Program-made: the position numbers and the translations under genes
The notes under the pieces: generated by a model
What the model saw: only the letters and a program-made list of their open reading frames with translations
What the model was told of the DNA's origin: nothing
Databases searched by the model: none
Origin: Karstenula rhodostoma CBS 690.94
Lineage: Eukaryota > Ascomycota > Dothideomycetes > Pleosporales > Didymosphaeriaceae
Direction: 5' to 3'
DNA: 64,000 nt
Assembly: GCA_010093485.1 (NCBI GenBank)
Contig: MU001493.1
Location: forward strand, 591,599 to 655,598
Part shown: one piece after another, positions 55,444 to 64,000 of the stretch
How the letters are laid out: every line of letters starts with the position of its first letter
Position numbering within the stretch: position 1 is the first letter of the stretch

Positions 55444-56485
55444 ATGAGTCCAACGTCGGAGAACCTCGAATTTGCCATCGTCGATGTCTTCACCGACAAG
55501 AGATACGAAGGCAACCCTCTAGCGATTGTCCGCCTCCCTGCATCGAGCAAATTGACGCAGGAACAGAAGCAGAACATTGCCAGGGAGTTCAACTTGTCGG
55601 AAACGACATTTCTACATGAGCCGACGGGTGGCGAGTCCTGTGTTTGGACAGTGGACATCTTCATGACTCAGGCGGAATTACCATTCGCTGGTCATCCCAC
55701 TATCGGTATGGTATTCTTAAACTGCGAGAATTGTACGAATCTTCGCTGATCTGTTGGAAAGGAACGGCTTGCCTTGCTTTGTCAGAAGCTGCAGAGAAAG
55801 ATAATGCTGAAGGCATTGTTCGGGGAACGTTCAATTTGAAGGCTGGTCCGGTCCAGCTTCAGTATGATACTGCGAGCAAGACCGCGAAAGCGGCTATTCC
55901 CCATGACGTGTATGTATATTGAAAATTATATTCAAATACAAGCTGACCGGAATTCAAAGCCACGTTCATAAAAGAGTGTGGACTCGAGATGAGTTGCTTG
56001 CCCAGCAACCTGCGCTGGCCGAGTTTGCTGGAGACAATCAGAAGATCCCGATCGTGTCTATTGTCAAAGGCATGACTTTCGTGCTTATCGAGCTTGAGAG
56101 CCTGGACGCGCTTCAAAAGGTGCAGTTGACCACAACGGTGACTGTTGACGGATTGGATCAAGGATGGAACGAGACCTTCGTGGGGACATACTTCTACGTC
56201 CAGACTTCCAACTCCGGAGGCGTGCGGCAGCTAAGAACGAGGATGATCGAAGGGTCACTTGAGGATCCGGCCACGGGCAGCGCGGCAAGTGACTTGGCAG
56301 CATATCTGTCTCTCCTGGATGGGAAACCAGGCCAGACTCTCGAATTTGCAATAACGCAAGGCGTAGAGATGGGCCGGAGAAGCGAAATCGCTGTGTCAGT
56401 ACTAATGGGAACGGAAAAGGGTATTGAGACTATCACCCTTGGCGGGGGTGCTATTCCAGTGATGGAAGGTCGATTGCGAATGTAA
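55444..56485 (+). CDS. PhzF-family phenazine biosynthesis-like protein
   Basis: Three exons, 55444-55705, 55762-55909 and 55960-56485, give 311 residues, normal for the family. The N-terminus has IVDVFTDKRYEGNPLAIV, with the conserved N-P-L-A motif, and AREFNLSETTFL. The catalytic Glu is in NLSETTF, and ELPFAGHPTIG is the hallmark GHPT. The C-terminal half has EGSLEDPATGSAASDLAAYL, the second signature (DPATGSA). The protein fold is a diaminopimelate-epimerase-like isomerase. The substrate is not known. The second intron has a GTATGT donor and an in-frame stop, so splicing is needed. Confidence 0.92.
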
Positions 56486-56535
56486 AAGTATGGACTGCCC
56501 TTTGTATAGTCCCACAAGCCACCCTTGCACTGCCA

Positions 56536-58269
56536 TCAATCCTGCAGCTCTAGTGCGTCCAGTATGTAATTCGCGCTTAGCCAAGTTGCATCGCCACTTC
56601 CGTAAACGCCGACCGTGAGCGTATTCGAACCAACCTTGAATGCACTTGAAGGTACGCTCCAAGTGTACACATCGCCCCATCCGCGATACGCGCCACGGGT
56701 AACTCCACGACTATCTATGAGTACCTGAGAATTGTTAGTGCATGGCTAAGCTTGCTCTTTATAGTGACTAACCGGAGCGCCAAGATCCGCTCCTGTCCAG
56801 CTATTGATCTTAACAGATGGTCTACCACCCTTGAACGAAAGCGTGGTGCCGATGCGAAGCACATGTCCTTTGACCTGCTCCTGAGTGAGTGTAAACGTGA
56901 CCGTGGCAGGACTCCCTTGCTTTGCCCACAATGCCATTGGGAAATCAGACGCTTTGGACTGGCCCACCGTGAAGGCACCGCTCCAGCTGGTCATGCGTGT
57001 ATCCGAGGGATGCATCCTCTCGATTTTATCGCCGTTTTTGAGCTCAGATGGCTTCCCATCGAACTCTCCGATGCGCCAGATGACAGGCACATTGGGCTCT
57101 TTGGATGCGATGTCCTTAGTTGCGGTCTGGCCAGCCGTCACAGTGACAGTCTCATTAGCGACCGCGAACTCCCCTTTGTACAATCTCATACTGTACGACC
57201 CAGGCTTCATCAAAGGTGATGTGAATTTTCCATCGGTAGCTTTGGTCCAGTACTGCGCGTTGTTGTTGAACCAGTGGACGACCGTCTCGATCCCACTTGG
57301 AACGCCAGTGGCAGCTCCCGTGACAGTTCCGCGCCCATTAGCTGCAACGTATCCTTGGATATTCAGAGTACTGAAGAAACTCGTATCAAGGTTCTCGGAG
57401 GGTTTCGTGGTGGACGAAGTAAAGGTCATTGCATATGGTCCTTGCAGACCAAAGCGCCATTTCTCGGTGCGGACATGCCCAGAGTTCATGTACCAGTACA
57501 GCTCTTGGTCGCTCGAGACAGTCTGGCTGTTGATGTCACGCATGAATGGACCGCTTGCAGAGCTCTCATACGCAGTGCCTGGCATGATCATGCATACTTG
57601 GGTTTTCTGTGTTGCATCAATGTATGCATCTCTGAACAAGATTGAAGTTACTCACCGTTCCCGACACACAGTGTACCTTGTCGTCGATGAATCGGTCTGA
57701 CGTATACATTTTGCAGCGTGTCTGTCCATTAGGGCAATTGAAAGTGTCTTTTCCCTCAAACGCAGTGCAACCTCGGGTGTCGCCCACATTTCCGTGCACA
57801 CCAGTAGGAAGTTCTGAAGTCCGCAATCGAGCGAGCCATCGCAACTCTCCAGGATTAACCTCCCCAGTGATGTACGTAGCCATATAAACCGTGGGGTCCT
57901 TGGGCTTTGCGACATAGTATTGCGTCACTGGAAGCCCGGAGGCCTTGACTGTGATCTTGACATAGCCGTTCACAGTTTCACCAGTGACGTTGGAAGTGCC
58001 CAGACCGGAGTTAATCGCTGATGCTTTTCCAGTCCCCTGGTATTCCACGCCGTTGTATTTCAAGCTGGTTATATCTCCGTTGGATCTTTTCGAGGTTAGC
58101 GGACATACACACTGGGCTGAGTCGGGTGGTAGACATGCCTATTGGCCTCGAAAACCAAACCGCCATCTGTGTCCACGATGTACTTCGAGCTCGTGGATGT
58201 CAATCCGAACGCTGCGTTCACGCCACTACAGAGCGCCCAAACTGTCGCCAAACGACCGAGAAAATACAT
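56536..58269 (-). CDS. rglA: Rhamnogalacturonate lyase A (PL4)
   Basis: Four exons, 58139-58269, 57656-58085, 56773-57606 and 56536-56724, give 527 residues. The N-terminus is a signal peptide (MYFLGRLATVWALCSGVNAAF). Family features: KYIVDTDGGLVFEANR, YNGVEYQGTGKAS, YYVAKPKDPTVYMATYITG, ELRWLARLRTSELP, RCKMYTSDRFIDDKVHCVSG, GPFMRDINSQ, ELYWYMNSGHVRTE, GLQGPYAMTFT. The C-terminus is a beta-sandwich ending ILDALELQD. The enzyme cleaves the rhamnogalacturonan I backbone of pectin outside the cell. The first intron appears to start with GC instead of GT (AG|GCATGT) and end in AAAAG. The splice EANR-SNGDITS fits the family. This suggests plant-associated life. Confidence 0.93.
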
Positions 58270-59523
58270 TTCGTGGTATGTACAGGCGCAATAAGCCCGG
58301 GAATCCCTTTATAAAAGACCTGAAAGCTCGTGTGTGATATGTAATAAAGGCGCGGCTCTCGTTGTGGCTCCAGTATTGGCTAAAGAAATATAAACGGCTG
58401 GTATTTTTCCAGCTATCGGCGCCTGAACTTACGCGACGCATGAAATTATCCAAAGCGTACCCACTCTCTATAGTGCATCAGTTCGATGTTAATTAGCGTA
58501 CAGCGTGTCGTTCGGGGTACAGCCTGCCGATGTGGGGTGCGAGCTATCTCTGCATAGGAAAGATCGTCGTGCTAAAAGTACCGTTAAACCTCATCCACAC
58601 GCATTCAGGTTTTTCGGTGAGCCTAATGGTTTGCATAACATGTATTTAATGTGAAGTTTGAGAGGTTTATATACATCGCCCATCGGGTGCAAATAGACTT
58701 TACCATCCTCCAACAACCGATCTATGTACAGGCCACCAAACTATGGTATGCCGATACGTGGGAACACGGACCTTCGAATTGTCTACATTGATGTATGGTC
58801 AAATGGCGCGCGCAGGCTTGCTTAAGCATATGTCTATATCTATACCCTCAACAACCTTTTTGGCATCTCGATATCCGCGAATAGATCATCGCCGCTACCT
58901 TGCGAGCAGATAAGCACGAAAGAAACGTTGCGGATAACTACAGAGAGTAAGGGAGGGATATCTTCGACCGAAATATAGGTGGATACTTGGAAAAACAGGA
59001 TTTAAGTCCCGCTCTAGAAGACACTCGGGGGCACGTTTGGTATAAAGGTCATATCTTGAAAAACACAAACCTTGTGGAGTTTGAAAACGAGAGTTCGTTC
59101 GAAGTCTCCCAAACGCATCCCTCGAGACGAGGTTCTAGAAATGTCCCGTCAAGACGGACGTCCCGATAGGCGCGCTTATTTCTTTGTCTGTTTCGTATGC
59201 AGCGTCGCTGAGACTCGCTGTGATCCAATCAAAAACCCTCTTGTACTACCCTGGGGAATTCGGGAACCCGTGACTAGTTTCCATTGGCTGCGGCGGAGAC
59301 GTGATTATACGGTGAAGCAGAGCTAAACGTCGCGAGTCAGCGATTTAACTTTATCCATCTTGACTTTCATTTTGCTCGGATTTCCTTGCTTCCACTTGTT
59401 AATACAAATCTGGGACAATCATCGCTTCTCTAATCATTGCGACGAATAGAATCTTGAAGAATCGGAACCCAAACTTTCCTTCCTGCAGTGTCCCCCTCCA
59501 CGGTCGACCACAACCTTGGTACT
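58270..59523. other. Gene-poor stretch
   Basis: Upstream of the lyase and of the second small membrane protein. Nothing recognised. Confidence 0.4.
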
Positions 59524-59792
59524 ATGCCTTCAAACCGGCCTTCGGACTCAGACTTCATCTTTGGACTCTTGCAAACTATCTTCGCGGCTCTAGCATTCAT
59601 CCTCGGATGCTTGACGCTCATCATCGGTATCCTCCGCCTGAAGGAAACTTGTCGCAGGTACGCCAGGCTTCATCGCCGGCACGATGCCTTGTTCGAGCTG
59701 GAGGCATAACTGCCTGAGGTATGTAATCGTCGACATGAAAAGCATATCACATTGCCTAACTGATAATCCGTGATCAGAGACACCGGTCGTGA
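59524..59792 (+). CDS. Small single-pass membrane protein, copy 2, with early stop
   Basis: The frame from ATG 59524 gives 61 residues and stops at 59707-59709. It reads LLQTIFAALAFILGCLTLII (membrane helix), then a basic stretch (RRYARLHRRHD) and FELEA-stop. Copy 1 has Q at the stop position, so the change is CAA to TAA, a CpA-to-TpA transition. After the stop LPE continues and meets a GTATGT donor at 59719, and an AG acceptor at 59777 leads to RHRS and a stop at 59790-59792. The intron position is the same as in copy 1. The shortened protein may still work, since only about 8 residues are lost. It lies convergent with ankyrin copy 2, 54 bp from its stop. Confidence 0.6.
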
Positions 59793-59845
59793 CATAGTCG
59801 AGGGAAGGTATAGCGATTGTAGTTTTTTGTATCTAGGTATTAGAC

Positions 59846-61886
59846 TCAGTGATCGGGGGGTAAGAATTGGGCTCTATCAAGGCGGTTTTGTGGCCATAGA
59901 AGACCCTCGTCTTGTGGTTCCTGGAAGATACAATCGCGGAAGCTTTCCACATGACGATCTCCAAACCCTTGATTAATGATATTGCATAACTCCAGATCAC
60001 CTGACTTTTTGGCAATACTCCGTGCCCAGATGAAGTCGTTTCGGCGTATAGTTGGGATCAAGCTTGGTGCTAAAAGCAGTTTGATGACATGCTTCATCCC
60101 ACGTTCTGCGGCCAGGATCAAAGGTGATTTCTTTTCGTCGTCTTGTGCATTCGGATCCACGGTCCAAATTGAGGTCTCGAAAATGCAGATATCTTCTGCA
60201 CGATTCAGACCGAGTAAAAACTCAACCTCATCGGTGTCCCCTCGTGCAGCTGCTTCAGCTAAATCGGTGCGGCCTCGGTCGTTTCTCGTGTTGTAATCAA
60301 ATTTCATCGTCGGAGGAAGCAATGCCACGATATCGTAGGGTTTGAGGTATTTAGCGTCGAACATCGCAGAATTCAAGGCCTCTTCGTAGTACTCTATCCC
60401 ATGTGCCAGCAGTGCTCTTGCGTGCTTAATCAGTACTTTAACAGTCTTGAGATGGCCTTTGCTTGCAGCCTCAACAAACATCCTTCTGGTGTGGTTTGGA
60501 TCATTTGGGACAAGACCGGATTGGAAGAATAAATCCACAATCTCGTATTTGTCGGCACTTGCTGCGGACATGACCGAGGTGCGAGATGTACAGTCCATAA
60601 TGTTTTCGATGCCTTGTCTCAACTGGGCATCCTCACAAATGCGCGTACATATAGGAGTAAAGCCCAATACTGCAGCAACATGTAGAGGGCACATTCCAGT
60701 AGCGAGCGGTATGCTGATATCAGCTCCAGCGCTGTAGAGTCTCTCCATGAACGCCAGGCTGCCCCGCTGACATGCGCAGAACATGGCTGTTCGTCCTAGA
60801 ATATCGACGTGATGAAGATCTTCGTCTCTCCATGTGGCCTTTGAACCATCTAATTGATGGTCGTGCATAACATGTGAGATACTGCGGCCCAAGCAATCAG
60901 TTCGCGTCTCACCTGGGAGGAATTTGGTTCCGTGGTTGCGAAGGAACATGTGTGGTAGTAGCGGTGATTGTACGAATGACCAAAACGACTCTGGCGCACC
61001 GAAACCTAAGATACGCCGCGACATCTCACTTTTCAAGAGGTCCATGTAGCCTTTTGCGATCGTGTCAAGGCCTTCCCTATCGCCAGCGGTGAACTGGTGC
61101 GGGAAATGCTGCAGGTGGTGGTGCTTTAGGAAGTAAGCACTGCCGTATCGACCGTCATCCTGAAGGCCATGTATCCTCTTCCGGATAGTTTGCAATTTTT
61201 CGTCCGTTAAGCTACCAGAAACCGGATACCCATAGGTAGTAGCGGCGGTGTGATCACCGAGGACGAGATCACCCCGAGACAACGTGCCGAGTCTATCTTC
61301 GATGAAGTTATAAAAGTTGATCAACTGCTCAGAAATACTGTCAAGGCTTGCTGCGTAAGGCGCTTCTAAGCCACCGCTATACGTAGCGATTCTCGCAACA
61401 TCCAAGGCAAGCGGGCGAAACTGATTCAGTGTCATCAAAGTGAGTCGTTTCACAGAAATCAACAAATCGCTGATATAAATCAACCCAGATCCTGAGAAGA
61501 GTGTGGGCATTTCCTTGTCTTACAACTTCTGCGTTTGTTCATGATCAAGAGCCCGCGGTAACTGGGGAGCGTTGTTGTCCGGAGTAATTCTGGGTAGGAT
61601 AGGGTTGTGAGTGTCCGTCTTAGGTACGCGATCTTTTCTTGGTGCTCGCTCTAGTTTTGAGCAGGCCAGACCGTGTTGACCGCACCGTTGGCATGGTTGA
61701 TGTGGAAACGGAAGATCTCCTGGAAGACACTGAAAAATTCAGTAGATGTTATTGATGAGGATAGCGGTATACCTTTTGCTTGGTGTCGCGACAAGGTTTG
61801 CATTTGAAAAAGTCATGTTTTGTGCCTGGCTGTCGTCCTCGGCGACGCCCCGGTCTTGGCACAAGCTCTTGAATGTGGGTCAACAT
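59846..61886 (-). CDS. Zn2Cys6-type finger/ankyrin-repeat protein, copy 2
   Basis: Three exons, 61773-61886, 61524-61729 and 59846-61469, give 647 residues. Exon 1 starts MLTHIQELVPRP and ends FKCKPCRDTKQK; exon 2 continues CLPGDLPFPHQPCQRCGQHG and LACS. The cluster is C-X2-C-X6-C-X11-C-X2-C-X6-C, matching the Zn2Cys6 consensus. After a linker and a helical domain (LTLMTLNQFRPLALDVARI, QLINFYNFIEDRLG, LRNHGTKFLPGETRTDCLGR) come ankyrin repeats: ILGRTAMFCACQRGS, GMCPLHVAAVLG, FVEAASKGHLKTVKVLI, GRTDLAEAAARGDT, KSPLILAAERGMKHVIKLLL. DCLGRS, a GRT..AC motif and the fold order match copy 1, so the two are paralogues. The first intron lies at the same place in both. The large open frame alone misses the finger. 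Confidence 0.82.
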
Positions 61887-62307
61887 TTAGCAGCCAAATA
61901 TCAACTATTGAGGTAGCAAAGCCGACTGCAGTACGAACTCTCAACGATGAGAATGATGGTTGGCAGATGCCATATTGTACAGGATATACTGCACGTCTCT
62001 TGCATTACACAACAGGCCAGCCCCGAGAAGGTGGCGGCATCTTCGCGCTAGGCGCCTCTATCGCACCCAATGGGCCAATGGGGGTGAAAGCCGCAGACGT
62101 GGCATACATGTGCTTTGGCTGTCGGAGTTTTCGTGCGTTCGTGAGGTTTCGAGAGCTCATCGCATCGTGCTGAGTCGACCAATTGCGCAAGCCTTTCAAT
62201 GTAATTGCGGAGATGCGCCATTGGTCCGATGAAGAGCGCCTGCAGTTCAGAGTTCCACTTGCACAGCCTTGTCGAAAATTCGTAGATGTAACAATTGGAG
62301 TTCTTTT
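61887..62307. other. Region upstream of ankyrin copy 2
   Basis: A 117-codon + strand frame crosses the ankyrin first exon and has no family; not called. Nothing else recognised. Confidence 0.4.
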
Positions 62308-62640
62308 ACGCAACGAGGGACCAATCATCATTCGATCACGACCGCGGGTATGCGTAGTCGCATCCCCGGACGTGGCGTCGACCGCTTGTTGTGATTCCTA
62401 CATGTATGTGGTAGATGAGGTCTCTACCCGCGGAACACATGTCCAATCATCATTCAATCGCAACGGCGGGTACGAACACCTGCATCCGAAGGTGGCTTCA
62501 TCAACCTTCTGGGACTTGTGCATGTATTAATGTAAGGTTCTTTGCGCGCAACGAATGCCTAATCATCGCTCGATCGCAATCGCGGCTGCAAGTACCTGCA
62601 TCCCCGAACGTGGTTTCGTGAATGTGTCCGAGAAGCCGTG
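62308..62640 (+). repeat. Three imperfect tandem units of about 118 bp
   Basis: The motif ACGCAACGAGGGACCAATCA with ATCATT(C/G)(G/A)ATCG..GCGG..GCATCC..GTGG recurs with the same order of landmarks at about 62308, 62430 and 62546, so the period is 115-122 bp. Divergence is about a quarter of positions by eye. Part of it may have been coding on either strand, but stops interrupt both. Confidence 0.65.
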
Positions 62641-63624
62641 CTTCAGCGTCGAATGGCGCACCGAACGCTTCAGGCCCGCACTTGTATCTGCGTACTGTAA
62701 CTTGTAAGGAGGTTCCAAAGTATGGGAACTCTTGATCGGTAAGGTCGTAATTTTGGAAAGCATCCTCCGGGGAAAAAGGCATAAAACAGGCACCGGCGCA
62801 CCAAGATATGTGCCGCATTGTGTCCTCCAAGACTTGACGCCAGACTCCCAGGCAAGCCAGCGAATGAAAGCTAGCCCATAGGCTGACGATACACCCCTTT
62901 TGGTAAGTCGTCTCGCTGACAACACGGCCGTTTCAGGGAACTGACCATCAGAATACCCAAGCGACGACCCGTTGAGCCCTCGCCATGCCTTCAGATGGAC
63001 ATTCTGTGCTCGAAGTTGTCAACACTGTGTCTTCAGTAATGTCGGCATATTTTACCATGGTTGGCGTGGGCATCGCGGTCATGTTGCACTGGGGGAAGCT
63101 CCGGGAACGACTGCAGGGCCGGGCATAGCGACCGAAGCGCGAAGGGTGGGAGTTATAGGTTGGTCGACAGCTAGTCCTGCATGGTTCTCATTGTAACTGA
63201 GTGCAGCCGGCCGGGGGAAAACTTGCTATCGGATGTCGCATTGTCGACGAATCCCACGACGTAGGCTGCATCCAAGATTCTTGGCCTTTTCAATCATATG
63301 TATGACCCGCAAAAGCCAACAGGCACACAATTGTTGCGACAATTTCCGTGAGTTCATGCTGGCGGTCGTGATGTTGGTGATGCGGATGATGGTGACGATG
63401 AAGGAGCGGGGCGAGGGTTCAGGTTGACGCAGACGCTCGGGCCACAGTGCCAGGATGACATCACTAGCCACTGTTCGGCTGTTACGCCAGGCGCAGGCGA
63501 AGCCAAAGCAGGCACGCTGCACGCATCAGGCTCAGGCTGCCCGTACACATCTTAATAATCTGGCCATGTCGCCCAGCCGCCGGTAACCCCTTAGCCTGCC
63601 CACCCTCTTGTCGCAGTAAAGCAA
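62641..63624. other. Gene-poor stretch, promoter side of PTEN-like gene
   Basis: Nothing clear. A minus-strand frame at 62501-62830 lacks an ATG at its open end and is not called. The last ~200 bp lead into the phosphatase gene. Confidence 0.4.
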
Positions 63625-64000
63625 ATGGTCAGTATGCGCCTGCCTCACGCCGCCCCACTCGGCTGCTGACTTTTGCGTGCCAGGCGTCGCTTCTACGCCA
63701 GATCGTAGCGGGCCCTAGGGCCAGACACCCCGAGGCCGGCCTTGATCTCTGCTACGTCACAGAAAACAGTGAGTAGACCAGCTAGTCGTACACGGGGGGA
63801 GCTGCTGATTGTCTATGCAACAGTCATCGCAACGTCCGGCCCGAGTGGCACCTATCCCCAGCGCGCCTACCGCAACCCGCTCGACTCCCTTGTCAAATTC
63901 CTCGACTCCAAGCACGGCGACGACTGGGCAATATGGGAATTCCGCGCCGAGGGGACGGGCTATCCCGACTCGGAGGTCTACAATCGCGTTTACCACTACC
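63625..64000 (+). CDS. TEP1: PTEN-like phosphoinositide 3-phosphatase, 5' part (runs past window end)
   Basis: Exons 63625-63627, 63684-63768 and 63824-64000 and onwards give the first 88 residues. The start codon ATG is the whole coding part of exon 1; a 56-nt intron (GTCAGT..CCAG, branch GCTGAC) follows and splices to GCG TCG, giving MASLLRQIVAGPRARHPEAG. The second intron falls in LCYVTEN|I and the third exon gives IATSGPSGTYPQRAYRNPLD, LVKFLDSKHGDDWAIWEF and EVYNRVYHY. This is the N-terminal part of the PTEN/TEP1 phosphatase domain; the HCxxGxxR loop lies outside the window. The product would dephosphorylate PI(3,4,5)P3. Confidence 0.88.

Noticed and set aside
61820..62173. 117-codon frame, + strand
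   Set aside because: Antisense to the first exon of ankyrin copy 2, which is supported by the conserved zinc cluster.
62501..62830. 109-codon frame, - strand
   Set aside because: Starts with a non-ATG codon and enters the tandem repeats; no family.

Overview
This is a window of nuclear DNA from a filamentous ascomycete, most likely a dothideomycete (inferred). Genes are split by short introns of about 45-60 nt with GT..AG ends and CTAAC/CTGAC-type branch points. There is ubiquitin-L40, UPF2, a filamentous-fungal chitin synthase, a UstYa-family protein and a PL4 pectin-degrading lyase. An AT-rich block and CpA-to-TpA type stop codons suggest repeat-induced point mutation (RIP). I count 20 intact or nearly intact multi-residue genes, two terminal partial genes, a group of decayed genes, and long gene-poor stretches.

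Layout. 0-20 kb is mostly housekeeping: a partial 3' end, ubiquitin-eL40, a TOS4-like FHA protein, a conserved four-helix membrane protein, mitochondrial adrenodoxin reductase, a small secreted protein, a broken SRPK-type kinase, palmitoyl-protein thioesterase, an L1-domain ribosome biogenesis protein, and a Whi5-type G1 repressor. 20-26 kb is gene-poor and holds a decayed cytochrome P450 and a small conserved protein. 26-38 kb carries a small C-anchored protein, a Nab2-type CCCH zinc-finger protein, a paraoxonase-like enzyme, two short-chain dehydrogenases, a small secreted cysteine-containing protein, a decayed MetE-like gene and the first zinc-cluster/ankyrin gene. 38-52 kb has a small membrane protein, a 17-bp minisatellite interrupted by an assembly gap, UPF2, chitin synthase and L-2-hydroxyglutarate dehydrogenase. 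52-64 kb has a UstYa-like gene, the AT-rich block, a decayed secreted-protein gene, a PhzF-like enzyme, rhamnogalacturonate lyase, a second small membrane protein with a stop, the second zinc-cluster/ankyrin gene, a run of tandem repeats, and the start of a PTEN-like phosphatase.

The most interesting signal is a paired gene family present twice. Each locus has (i) a protein with an N-terminal Zn2Cys6-type cysteine cluster, a helical middle and ankyrin repeats, and (ii) a tiny single-pass membrane protein with a basic tail ending in FELEAQLPE. The two loci lie 22 kb apart, and both genes keep the same intron positions. In the second locus the small protein has a CAA-to-TAA-type stop exactly at the Q of that tail. 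I do not know a described function for this pair.

Splice sites were assigned by eye from reading frame, consensus and family conservation. They are predictions. Several genes (chitin synthase, secreted protein at 11.4 kb) have introns without in-frame stops, so a simple ORF reading gives wrong proteins.
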